Below, one piece after another: positions 12,901 to 25,263 of a stretch of 64,000 bases of DNA. The DNA is taken from NCBI GenBank assembly GCA_905221605.1, contig CAJNDS010002069.1, positions 141,541 to 205,540 of the forward strand. The letters run 5' to 3'. Source of the DNA: Symbiodinium natans. Its lineage: Eukaryota; Sar; Dinophyceae; Suessiales; Symbiodiniaceae. Under the pieces are notes generated by a model. That model was not told the DNA's origin. It ran no database searches and saw only the letters and a list, made by a program, of their open reading frames with translations. Within the stretch, counting starts at the first letter, position 1; every line of letters begins with the position of its first letter. The position numbers and the translations under genes are program-made.

Positions 12901-15900
12901 CTCCGCCGTCCAAGCCCGGAGTCTAATGGAAGTGTCTGCAAAAGCATGAACACAAGCCGCCCTGCCAGTGGCCCGGCCGTTTGCCCATAGACTTCATGTA
13001 CGGCAGGGTTCCAGAAGCTCCAGGTCGATGTGCCCATGATGCCAATGTGCTCGGCCCTTGGCCCAGAGTCAGCGCATGGCGCATGTCGGCGCCGCAAAGC
13101 AGCGAATGTGTTCTCCGTACAGCGAAGCATTTTCTGCGAGAGAAGTTGAGGCGCAACTCAACCCGCGCCATGCGCTCCGGGATCGCACATCTGCTCCTGC
13201 GCGCAAGACTGACCATGTTGTGTCATGAGCTGTTCCTTTCGCACCCGTCGCTCACACTCGTTCCAGTTATGTTCCTGTTTAAACAGTTTCAAGTCCAGCG
13301 AAGTTTTGGCGGCTTTGAGAGGCTTCCAGCTTTTGGGGATGCCTGGCCCGTGTAGGCAGCGCGCTGCTGCTCTTCGCAAGGATGGCACATGAGCAGATGA
13401 AGGATGTAGCCTCGGAGTAACTTGAGTCCCTGTATTTTCATTAATAGTAATATGAATATTGATTCTCTTGTATATATATATATATATATATTGTATATAT
13501 GTATATATATATATGTATAGTATACACAAAGAGATCTCAACTCGTTGCCACGCTAGCAGCGTTCTTCACCTTCGTCATGTTCTCCCAAGTACCGTGCGGA
13601 ATGCGGGTATGTGTCATCAATGACGTGGGCCCGTCCAGTCTCCCAGTTCAATTTGGCAGTGCCAACATATAGCTCTATTGGCCTGCCATCCATGTCAGAT
13701 CTGAAAAACGGCGTGCTTGGCCAGAATGGACTAGAAAATCTGGCTGCCCAAATGGCATTCATCTCAAAAGAACCCAAAGCTTTTGCTGTCGGGCATCGCA
13801 TCCGGCACATCCAGCCTGGTGGCATCTTGCACAACGCATCATGTGCACCTTTCTACAAGCCTCCACAGCTGGAAGCAATTGAAATGCAGAAAGTACCACA
13901 AGCAAAGAAACCAAGCAGTTCAGCTGTATCAGTTCGGGGCGCCCGAGGTGTGCCACCAGCCGTGGGGGCCCACCCATGTGAGGCTTGATCCAAGCCCCAG
14001 GGCGCATGCGGTTGATGTACGCGGCGGCGTGGTCGCACTGGAACTCTGGCCTGCAAACCCCAAACTGCTTCAGTCAGATGTGACTCCCGGTCCCAAGTAG
14101 AAAACACACACAATAGAGACACCAAGAATCCCTGGCCTGCTTTGCAGAAGTCTACCTCAGATGCCCGCAAAACAGGCCTCAACTGCGGATTTTTTACTGT
14201 TAGAAATGGGTACCCCAAATATGGAACAACCCTCTGCCATATCATTCGCTCAGCCGCAAGTGCGAGGCACCTGAGAGCAAGCGGCCAGTTTCCACGGCTC
14301 CTCCTCCCGAGTGTCCGCCAATTCCAGCACCGTCCAGTCAGTGTCTCTGGCATGGTCTTGCCCCTACCAGTGCTGATAACCATGGGGGGTTTATGAAAAT
14401 AGGGGACCCCTAAAATAGACCCCCTCAAAAGTGGGATTCCCTTATAAGAAGGACCCCAGTAAGGTACCCCGAATAGCGTAAACCCCCAAATTCTGCAGAA
14501 CAAAACCAATGTCGACCAGCGTAAAAACAAGTTGAGAAAGGGAAAGCCAATTGTCCAAACATGCTGGATGCGATGTTTTTGGGTATCTTGCAAAATCAGC
14601 CTATATATTTAGGGTACATACCCCACAAGGATCTTCACCTGCAGACTTGCCGACATTTTATCCAGAATGTAAAAGGTAAACCGACGTCCCTGACATTCCT
14701 TGACTGCCCGGACCCAGTAAGCTTAGGTGGCGGCGCTGTGCGCTTTCGTGGTGGGAGGTCAAAGATGACTCTGGCAACCCAACAAGCCAAAGTGCCTCGG
14801 CATTCCTCTCCGCCTCGTGCAGGGCGTCAAACAATCCTGCATGCTGGAGTAGCGCGTCGAGCTCCTCCCGGAATATGGCAAAATGCTCCTGCAACCAACA
14901 CGGGCAACGCCTTCAAGTCGGCATCTCAATATTATCTCGAGAGTGGGGTAGGGTGTCTTGACACGTTTCTGCGCCACTACCGACGCGCCGCCCGGATACT
15001 TGAGATGTTTTGGATCCCCGGCGGCGTGACGACGCCCACACCGCAGTCGCCACAGACGCCGTTGTGCCACCGACACCGCCGATGCGGGCACATCGTACGC
15101 CTTTGCGCCGCCGTTGCCGTATACCGCCCGCGCCGGCGCCATCTGCGGGGACTACTTGGATGGTCGGTTATAGGTGGGTAGATCGCATGGTACATTGTTG
15201 TCTGTTGGCAACTGGGGGATGGCTAGGAGGATCTGTTTTCGGGTGCGGCGGTGCGCCTGTGCGCCAGTGCGCAGAGACCACTCGCCATGCGGTGGCGCGG
15301 CGGTGCGCGGCGGCGCGCGGTGGCGCGCGGCGGCGCGCGGCGGTGCGCGGCGGTGCAAGGCCGCATTGCAGTTACAGAATGCACTCGCAACCATTCTCTC
15401 AAGAGCATCTCAACAAAGACTTCGCCACTCTGCCTCCAGCCAACTCTCAATTGGCAGCATCTTGCTGGGCCAGACAGGGCCAGGAGAAGGAAACATCTCG
15501 TGGTTAAAGTTCATATCGTGGGGATGCTGCCAAGGGAACCTTGAAAAGTACGGATGCCGCATCATCTGCGAGAAGTGTTCAGAGGCATTGCGGAGTACGC
15601 GGGCAGACAGTCGCACATTTCCACGCCTGTTTCAGGTGCGAAGATGCTGCAAGTAAACATGGACTTGGGCTACAGCAAAAGCTATGCAAAGCTCAAGGTT
15701 GCACCGCAGTGAAAGAGGAGTTCCTCTACATGGATGCGGCCTTGAAAGCTCCAATCCGATCTCTGCTTCAATCATGACCATCTGCTGCCAGAATATGTGA
15801 CACCCCATCTCCATGAAGCCGCGAATCGACTCCTCCGTCTGCGCGGCATCCTGAATTCACACGAGCAGCCGACAACAAAGCCAAGCGCACCAAGTGTCGC

Positions 15901-18900
15901 ACTCTGGTGGCTCTGGCATTCCTTTCGAGCTTGCCATAAACCCTAAACCCTACGCCCTACGCCCTTACTAAACGGCCCTGCCTTCAGGCATCCAGCATTT
16001 TCAAGCCCACACCAGAGCAGCGCCACGGCGCGCCTCTGTGCGGAGTCATCGACTTCCGCAAGGGGGACCTCACCATCCCTCCAGCGGAAGTAGAACCAGT
16101 GATAGAGCTCCATGCCTGCAAGATCCTAGGACCCTAGGACATTTTTTGTCGCTTCTCGCATCTGTACATGGGGATTTCTCGAAGCTAGGGTCCCTTATTT
16201 GGGTGCTTATTGTAAGGGCGCCGTACTATATACAGATATCTGGCTATCTATGTATATAAGACCCCAAAGGGACCCCAACTTAGAGACCATATGACTAGAG
16301 GAATTCCAGAGGCACGAAACACTACCCCGGCCCATAACATTCTCAACACACGTCTTTGAAGCGAGGCCTATGGCGAAGCATAGGGCTGGCGTTGACCCCA
16401 GCGCCAAGCCCTCCAAGAAGGCGAGGCCTTCTGTCACCTCGCCCCAGATCTCCCGGAACGTCCCCTGAGTTTTCTGAGCTTTGGCAAAACGTTTCGTTTT
16501 CCAGATGCCCACCTTCTGTGCTCTGCGTGATGTTTTGCTTAGGCTTCTAGCTCCCTGCCTGAGGAGCCTTGGAATAGTAGATACCCTGGATGAACTTGTG
16601 CACATCTTCCATATTCTGAAGAGCATTGTTCTGGGACAAGCTCAGCGGACCCCAGGCAATATGACTCTCGGCACTGAGACATGCCGCCAACAGCGAGGCC
16701 ACGGCAATTTGGCAAGCAATGCTTCCCATTGCTTCTTGAGCGCTTCAAAAGCTATCCGAGGCCCGACCCAATCGGCGTAACAACACCCACAAGCTACATC
16801 GAGATGCATCCTTTCTCCGGGGTTCATGTCCATCGGCGTTCGGGTTGTGACTTGTTGTGGCTACTGACTAGATCGCAGGGTTTGGGGGCCTTATGACGGC
16901 TGCCCCGCCCCGTTCTCCCCTTTCACACCCCAGCAAAACACGAAGAGAGAGCGGTGTGTATGTGTCTAACTATATATATGTACATATGTATATGTGTGTA
17001 TGTACATGTACATGTACATCTACACGTACACATATCGACATACACAGATACGATGCATGCATACATGTCACACATATCATACGTGCCATACATATCATAC
17101 ATATCATTCGTATCATACGTATCATACATATCATACATCTCATACATCTCATACATATCATAAATACAACCAACCCATTTTTGCCCTACCACAATCGACT
17201 CAGCGATCCTGCCTCATCAGTACTGCCTGCTCGGACAAGCTGGGATCGGCTCGCTTAAAGCCTCGTTGTCCAGTGCAGACTATCCGTAAGCTGCGGCAAA
17301 GGACCGAAGCAAATTCAGGCTCCATTTTGTAGCGATGCGACAGCTGGCCGTAGCAACTCTCTGGGGGCCGAACTTCCTGCGACCACAAGAACTGACTTGA
17401 TGGCCCGCATTCCCCAATCATACCTGCAATGGCCGGATCTTAGCCATCAACTGGAGGCACGGTCCGGGCCATATCGTCATATCAGACAGTGAACTATGCG
17501 GCTCAATCTTCGTGAAGAGTACGACTTGAAATCCATGGGCTCACTTGTTGGACTTCGACAGGAGATCCTCAAACATCAGTGACACATGTGGCAAAAAGAG
17601 AAGTCAGACATGGCAGGCTTTATCAGGCTTCCAGACAGCACCTTTTGCAACGTGCGCGCACGTCGAGGAAACAATTGCTAGGATCGGGTGCCTTCTGGGG
17701 TGAAACGGCTCGGCTGCAGAGGCGCCGCTGAACAAGGGGAAGTGGCGCCAAGACTGATGGCTATGAAGCCACCGAAGGGCTCCTATGGTCCAGATCTGCA
17801 GGCCAAGCGGCTGGGCTAAACACTGGTGTTGAATCTCGCGGCCTTACAAACAAAAGCTCTTCCGCAGCTACGAGTATGCGTATGCATGCTAATTATGGAA
17901 TAGTCCTGCACGGTACTTGAAAGTGGCTTGCCCCTCTCTCGCTCTCTTCCAGATGCTTCTGCAAATTTGCGCAAGTCAACTGATTCCTCCTGGTTTCGCT
18001 TCTCCACAGTGCCTTCCCCTCTGTCCGAGAAGCACACAAGTCGCAACAAGCCCGGCAAAATGAACTAAGGGTTGTGCTGAGGCAGCCTCCAGCATCTCGT
18101 AAGAACCTCAGAAAGGGTTTATAGGGCCGATTGCGTTCTCAAGTCGTTGGGATTTAGGGCTTGAGAGTTCAGGCGAAAGCTTACATCTTTCTCATTCCCA
18201 AATACAACAAAAATGCCCATCGGTTGACAGATGCAGGAAACTTGAGGGAAACAGGAAGCTAAACCTTTGGAAGCTTATACGAGAGCCTGCAATAGCCATC
18301 AATAGCCCACATCCCCTTACTCCCAAAAACGATTGGGCCGCAGGCTGCTAGCTTCTCTGTCCGAGGTATCAGCCTGAGGCGGCAGGATAGGGCTTCCGGA
18401 TTTTGGCGCTCAGGCCAAGGGCCTTTCACGTTGCGCACGTCCCTCTCTCGCATTGTTTAAGGGCCACCGTGGCATCCAATGCTCACTCTGTTTGTTTTGT
18501 GTTGGATGCCAGTCTATGCATGCCAGTCTCCACAGAAAGAATAACAAGGACGGAAACCCCTTCTCAAACCCCCCTTGATGCAGAACAATTCTAATTTTGC
18601 GCGCCGCTATTCTGGCAAATGCTCGAGCATGGGAATGCAAAGGTTTGCACCTCCTCTACTTGGCCAGCACCTGAAACTCTCAACCTTCAGCCCGACCCTC
18701 AACCTTAAACTCGACACCCAAGCCTCAACGTTCAACCCCGCTGCAAAGGCTCACTTGCATCCGTTCTGCCCGCACCTTCGATCTTGGGATGTTTTTCTTC
18801 AGACAAGCTTCTGCATCCTCAAGCATGCCACCCCGCAGAGGTGATGATGGCGCAGACGGCACCAGTTTTTGTTTTGTTGCAGCTCTTCAAATGTTGCTGC

Positions 18901-20138
18901 ATCCTCGAAAAATTTGACATCACTCTCCTCGCTCTGCAGTCTTTTGAAGCTACTACCATGAGGATTGTGCAAGAATTTGTCACAATTGGGAGTTTTGCCA
19001 TGGTCCACGGGAGAGAGACGCAATGAAGTATTCTTTCTTTCGGGTCTCCAAAAGAGTAGGTGGCAGGACTGCCCAATGAACCGGTGATACTGAGTCACGA
19101 TTCAGGAGGTGTCAAGCTGTAGGTCCACAAACCCCTATGCTCATCTGGAGATTCCCGAGCGAAGAAACACTCACAGAGCTGCCAGAAGGGGCTCCCAGTC
19201 ACTCGGCAGATGCGGAGCTGCCGGTATTCTCAGCGGCCGCCATGGCTGCTTGCATGAGGCCTGCAACTGGAAGATTTGGGGGCTGTCAAGAGGACATTGG
19301 GAAACCGCTGCAAAGGGTCACTGTCAGTCTTTGGGAAGTGTTTTCGCAGGAGAAGGCTACTGTATTGCTATAGAACACGGCCATTTATTCCTAGTGCGTG
19401 CTTTGGTTTTTTCGTCCCCCGAATGTGACTTTTGGTCCGCGTGCCCGTACAAACAAAAGGCTCCGGTCGTCACCAGAGTCACCGTGAACCCCTGTGAACC
19501 CTCGATCAAAGAACTGATTGCACAAAGCAACTGTTTCTGCAGAGACCCCAGGTCCGGCCTCGCACCTCTGCGGCTTTGAGCTGCCTGCGCTCCTTGGCAT
19601 CCCCTGAGTTGGTCGTTTCCCGACGCCTGTCGAATCTCGTCGCATTTTGCTGCTCGTCCGTCTTTTGGATCTCCTCCCAACACCGCACGGGTTGGAGGGG
19701 GGGAGGGTCCTTGAAGGTTGCCATTGCGTGCACTTCGTGTACTGATTGGTACGAATACATCCGCGTACGACTCTGTATGCCTGTAGGCCATCTAGTACGT
19801 CAAGGGACTTGATGTCGAGGTTCAAGAGTGCATGGCCAAAGGTTGCAAGACGGGACAAGAACGCTAGGACTAGGAAACACACAAACACAAACACACACAC
19901 ACACACACAAACACACGCACGCACAGACACACACACACACACACACACACGCAGAGAGACACGCACACACAGACACGCACACACACACACACACACAGAC
20001 ACACACACACACACACACCCACGCACACACACACACACACAGACAGACAGACAGACACACCAACACAGAGACACACACACACACACACACACACCCACAA
20101 ACACACGCCCAAACACACGCACGTACACACACGCACGC

Positions 20139-20181
<43 letters not shown>

Positions 20182-22311
20182 AACAGAAAGAAACACGCAC
20201 AGCATCACGTGCCCTTGCACGTGCACTCCTCGAACAGGCGGGTATGCGTCCCGCGTGACTGGCTGGCTGGCAGCTGCGTGTCACCGTTGGTGATGCAATC
20301 GCTCGGCAATAGGTCAGTCTCCGCGATCAGCTCGAACTTCTCGTTGTGCGGGTCAAACGCTGCCTGCTGACAGGTTTGACCTGAGCCGGAGACGTCGCAA
20401 TCATCGTCAAATGCACACACACACATATCCCTTTCGAGACAAGGCTTAAGAACATCTCAGCCGTCAGCTTAGAGTTTCAAGCCTTTTCAGGCCCAGCTCT
20501 CGAAACCACCTAAAACCTTGTGAGCACATTGCTTCTGCAGACAATGCCTTCCATTGGCGGCATCACCGCAAACTTGGAGCATTTCTCGAATGACGGCTCG
20601 GCTTTGTCGCGGCCACAGCAGCAGCTTTGGCCCATGGTGGGGAACGCAGATGACTGCAAACGCTTGCAGCCTTCTTGGTAGAAACTGTAGCTTTAAGCGC
20701 ATGGACGACGAGTGCTGTTTGTGCCTATAAACCTGATGTCTGGCACCCCTCGGCTCTATCTGAACTGTCGAAGTGCGTGGCTACTGATACAGCGACTGTG
20801 ACGGCTCTGCACAATGAGATGCAACCGCTGCAACGAAACACTACGAAACGCTGCCGAACCCGGAGCGCACGCACTCTTCTCGGCAACGAAGCCTGAAAGC
20901 TGGGCAACCTCTGCAACAACTTTAGGGTTTAGGGTTTAGGGTTTAGGGTTTAGGGTTTAGGGCTCCTTGCACGAGAGGCTTCCATAGCTGAAGCCCCAAC
21001 CCCTTCTCAAACCCCTCTTGATGCAGAGCAATTCTAATCTTGCGTGCCGCAAGTCTGGCAAATGCTCGAGCATGGGAACGCAGAGGTTTGCACCGCCTCT
21101 ACTTAGCCCGCAACCTGAAACTCTCAACCTTCAGCCCGACCCTCAACCTTAAACTCGACACCCCAGCCTCAACGTTCAACCCCACTGCAAAGGCTCACTT
21201 GCATCCGCTCTGCCTGCACCTTCGATCTTGGGATCTTTTTCTTCAGACAAGCTTCTGCATCCTCAAGCATGCCACCCCGCAGAGGTGATGATGGCGCAGA
21301 CGGCACGAGGTTTTTGTTTTGTTGCAGCTCTTCAAATGTTGCTGCATCTCCTCGCGCTGCAGTCTTTTGAAGCTACTACCATGACGATTGCGCAAGGAGT
21401 TTGCCACAATTGGGAGTTTTGCCATGGTCCACGGGAGAGAGACGCAATGAAGTATTCTTTCTTTCGGGTCTCCAAAAGAGTAGGTGGCAGGACTGCCCAA
21501 TGAACCGGTGATACTGAGTCACGATTCAGGAGGTGTCAAGCTGTAGGTCCACAAACCCCTATGCTCATCTGGAGATTCCCGAGCGAAGAAACACTCACAG
21601 AGCTGCCAGAAGGGGCTCCCAGTCACTCGGCAGATGCGGAGCTGCCGGTATTCTCAGCGGCCGCCATGGCTGCTTGCATGAGGCCTGCAACTGGAAGATT
21701 TGGGGGCTGTCAAGAGGACATTGGGAAACCGCTGCAAAGGGTCACTGTCAGTCTTTGGGAAGTGTTTTCGCAGGAGAAGGCTACTGTATTGCTATAGAAC
21801 ACGGCCATTTATTCCTAGTGCGTGCTTTGGTTTTTTCGTCCCCCGAATGTGACTTTTGGTCCGCGTGCCCGTACAAACAAAAGGCTCCGGTCGTCACCAG
21901 AGTCACCGTGAACCCCTGTGAACCCTCGATCAAAGAACTGATTGCACAAAGCAACTGTTTCTGCAGAGACCCCAGGTCCGGCCTCGCACCTCTGCGGCTT
22001 TGAGCTGCCTGCGCTCCTTGGCATCCCCTGAGTTGGTCGTTTCCCGACGCCTGTCGAATCTCGTCGCATTTTGCTGCTCGTCCGTCTTTTGGATCTCCTC
22101 CCAACACCGCACGGGTTGGAGGGGGGGAGGGTCCTTGAAGGTTGCCATTGCGTGCACTTCGTGTACTGATTGGTACAAATACATCCGCGTACGACTCTGT
22201 ATGCCTGTAGGCCATCTAGTACGTCAAGGGACTTGATGTCGAGGTTCAAGAGTGCATGGCCAAAGGTTGCAAGACGGGACAAGAACGCTAGGACTAGGAA
22301 ACACACAAACA

Positions 22312-22360
<49 letters not shown>

Positions 22361-22380
22361 CCAAACACACGCACGCACAG

Positions 22381-22414
<34 letters not shown>

Positions 22415-24861
22415 ACACACACACACACACACAGACACACACACACACACACACACAGACACCACACACACACACACCCACGCACACACACACACACACA
22501 GACAGACAGACAGACACACCACACACAGACACACACACACACACACACACACCCACAAACACACGCCCAAACACACGCACGTACACACACGCACGCACAC
22601 CCACCCACACACACACACACACAAACAAACAAAAAGAAACACGCACAGCATCACGTGCCCTTGCACGTGCACTCCTCGAACAGGCGGGTATGCGTCCCGC
22701 GTGACTGGCTGGCTGGCAGCTGCGTGTCACCGTTGGTGATGCAATCGCTCGGCAATAGGTCAGTCTCCGCGATCAGCTCGAACTTCTCGTTGTGCGGGTC
22801 AAACGCTGCCTGCTGACAGGTTTGACCTGAGCCGGAGACGTCGCAATCATCGTCAAATGCACACACACACACATCCCTTTCGAGACAAGGCTGAAGAACA
22901 TCTCAGCCGTCAGCTTAGAGTTTCAAGCCTTTTCAGGCCCAGCTCTCGAAACCACCTAAAACCTTGTGAGCACATTGCTTCTGCAGACAATGCGCCTTCC
23001 ATTGGCGGCATCACCGCAAACTTGGAGCATTTCTCGAATGACGGCTCGGCTTTGTCGCGGCCACAGCAGCAGCTTTGGCCCATGGTGGGGAACGCAGATG
23101 ACTGCAAACGCTTGCAGCCTTCTTGGTAGAAACTGTAGCTTTAAGCGCATGGACGATGCTGTTTGTGCCTATAAACCTGATGTCTGGCACCCCTCGGCAG
23201 TAACTGTCGAAGTGCGTGGCTACTGATACAGCGACTGTGACGGCTCTGCACAATGAGATGCAGCCGCTCAACTTACATCAGACTGCGTGACGTACGTAAG
23301 ACTGAAGTAAGGAGCATCATGGAGAACTGGAGAACTCGCGGACCACTTCAGTCAGATGACTTGCCACTGCAACGCGGCGAGATGTTGCAACGAAACACTA
23401 CGAAACGCTGCCGAACCCGGAGCGCACGCACTCTTCTCGGCAACGAAGCCTGAAAGCTGGGCAACCTCTGCAACAACTTTAGGGTTTAGGGTTTAGGGTT
23501 TAGGGTTTAGGGTTTAGGGTTTAGGGTTTAGGGCTCCTTGCACGAGAGGCTTCCGTAGCTGAAGCCCCAACCCCTTCTCAAACCCCTCTTGATGCAGAGC
23601 AATTCTAATCTTGCGTGCCGCAAGTCTGGCAAATGCTCGAGCATGGGAACGCAGAGGTTTGCACCGCCTCTACTTAGCCCGCAACCTGAAACTCTCAACC
23701 TTCAGCCCGACCCTCAACCTTAAACTCGACACCCCAGCCTCAACGTTCAACCCCACTGCAAAGGCTCACTTGCATCCGCTCTGCCTGCACCTTCGATCTT
23801 GGGATCTTTTTCTTCAGACAAGCTTCTGCATCCTCAAGCATGCCACCCCGCAGAGGTGATGATGGCGCAGACGGCACCAGTTTTTGTTTTGTTGCAGCTC
23901 TTCAAATGTTGCTGCATCTCCTCGCGCTGCAGTCTTTTGAAGCTACTACCATGAGGATTGTGCAAGAATTTGTCACAATTGGGAGTTTTGCCATGGTCCA
24001 CGGGAGAGAGACGCAATGAAGCATTCTTTCTTTCGGGCCTCCAAAACAGTAGGTGCCAGGACTGCCCAATGAACCGTCAAGCTGTAGGTCCACAAACCCC
24101 TGTGCTCATCTGGAGATTCCCGAGCGAAAAAACACTCACAGAGCTGCCAGAAGGGGCTCCCAGTCACTCGGCAGATGCGGAGCTGCCGGTATTCTCAGCG
24201 GCCGCCATGGCTGCTTGCATGAGGCCTGCAACTGGAAGATTTGGGGGCTGTCAAGAGACGAGGACATTGGGAAACCGCTGCAAAGGGTCACTGTCAGTCT
24301 TTGGGAAGTGTTTTCGCAGGAGAAGGCTACTGTATTGCTATGGAACACGGCCATTTATTCCTAGTGCGTGCTTTGGTTTTTTCGTCCCCCGAATGTGACT
24401 TTTGGTCCGCGTGCCCGTACAAACAAAAGGCTCCGGTCGTCACCAGAGTCACCGTGAACCCCTGTGAACCCTCGATCAAAGAACTGATTGCACAAAGCAA
24501 CTGTTTCTGCAGAGACCCCAGGTCCGGCCTCGCACCTCTGCGGCTTTGAGCTGCCTGCGCTCCTTGGCATCCCCTGAGTTGGTCGTTTCCCGACGCCTGT
24601 CGAATCTCGTCGCATTTTGCTGCTCGTCCGTCTTTTGGATCTCCTCCCAACACCGCACGGGTTGGAGGGGGGGAGGGTCCTTGAAGGTTGCCATTGCGTG
24701 CACTTCGTGTACTGATTGGTACGAATACATCCGCGTACGACTCTGTATGCCTGTAGGCCATCTGGTACGTCAAGGGACTTGATGTCGAGGTTCAAGAGTG
24801 CATGGCCAAAGGTTGCAAGACGGGACAAGAACGCTAGGACTAGGAAACACACAAACACAAA

Positions 24862-24906
<45 letters not shown>

Positions 24907-24968
24907 CCAAACACACGCACGCACAGACACACACACACACACACACAGACACACACACACACACACAG

Positions 24969-24999
<31 letters not shown>

Positions 25000-25032
25000 G
25001 ACACACACACACACGCACACCCACGCACGCAA

Positions 25033-25063
<31 letters not shown>

Positions 25064-25070
25064 CACACAC

Positions 25071-25149
<79 letters not shown>

Positions 25150-25230
25150 CACCAACACAGAGACACACACACACACACACACACACCCACAAACACACGC
25201 CCAAACACACGCACGTACACACAGGCACGC

Positions 25231-25263
<33 letters not shown>

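Larger units (their letters stand above)
18545..20990. repeat. Segmental tandem repeat, copy 1 of 3
   Basis: About 2.45 kb. The landmark GTGATGATGGCGCAGACGGC starts at 18841 here, at 21285 in copy 2 and at 23855 in copy 3, so the periods are 2444 and 2570 bp. Copies are nearly identical over long stretches; for example 19109-19800 matches 21533-22224 almost base for base. Each copy carries a CA-rich tract and a TTTAGGG run at its right end. Two minus-strand segments in every copy look coding: [20 protein letters not shown] (about 20400-20205) and [20 protein letters not shown] (about 19720-19510). Copy 1 lacks a stretch of about 110 bp near its right end that copies 2 and 3 have. Confidence 0.93.
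20991..23560. repeat. Segmental tandem repeat, copy 2 of 3
   Basis: Second copy, with its CA-rich tract at about 22302-22646 and a TTTAGGG run at 23480-23533. It contains an insertion (CTCAACTTACATCAGACTGC onward, about 23269-23380) that copy 3 also has at about 25922. The coding-like minus segments repeat here (about 22850-22651 and 22145-21930), plus one reading [20 protein letters not shown] (about 23100-22910). No family is recognised. Confidence 0.93.
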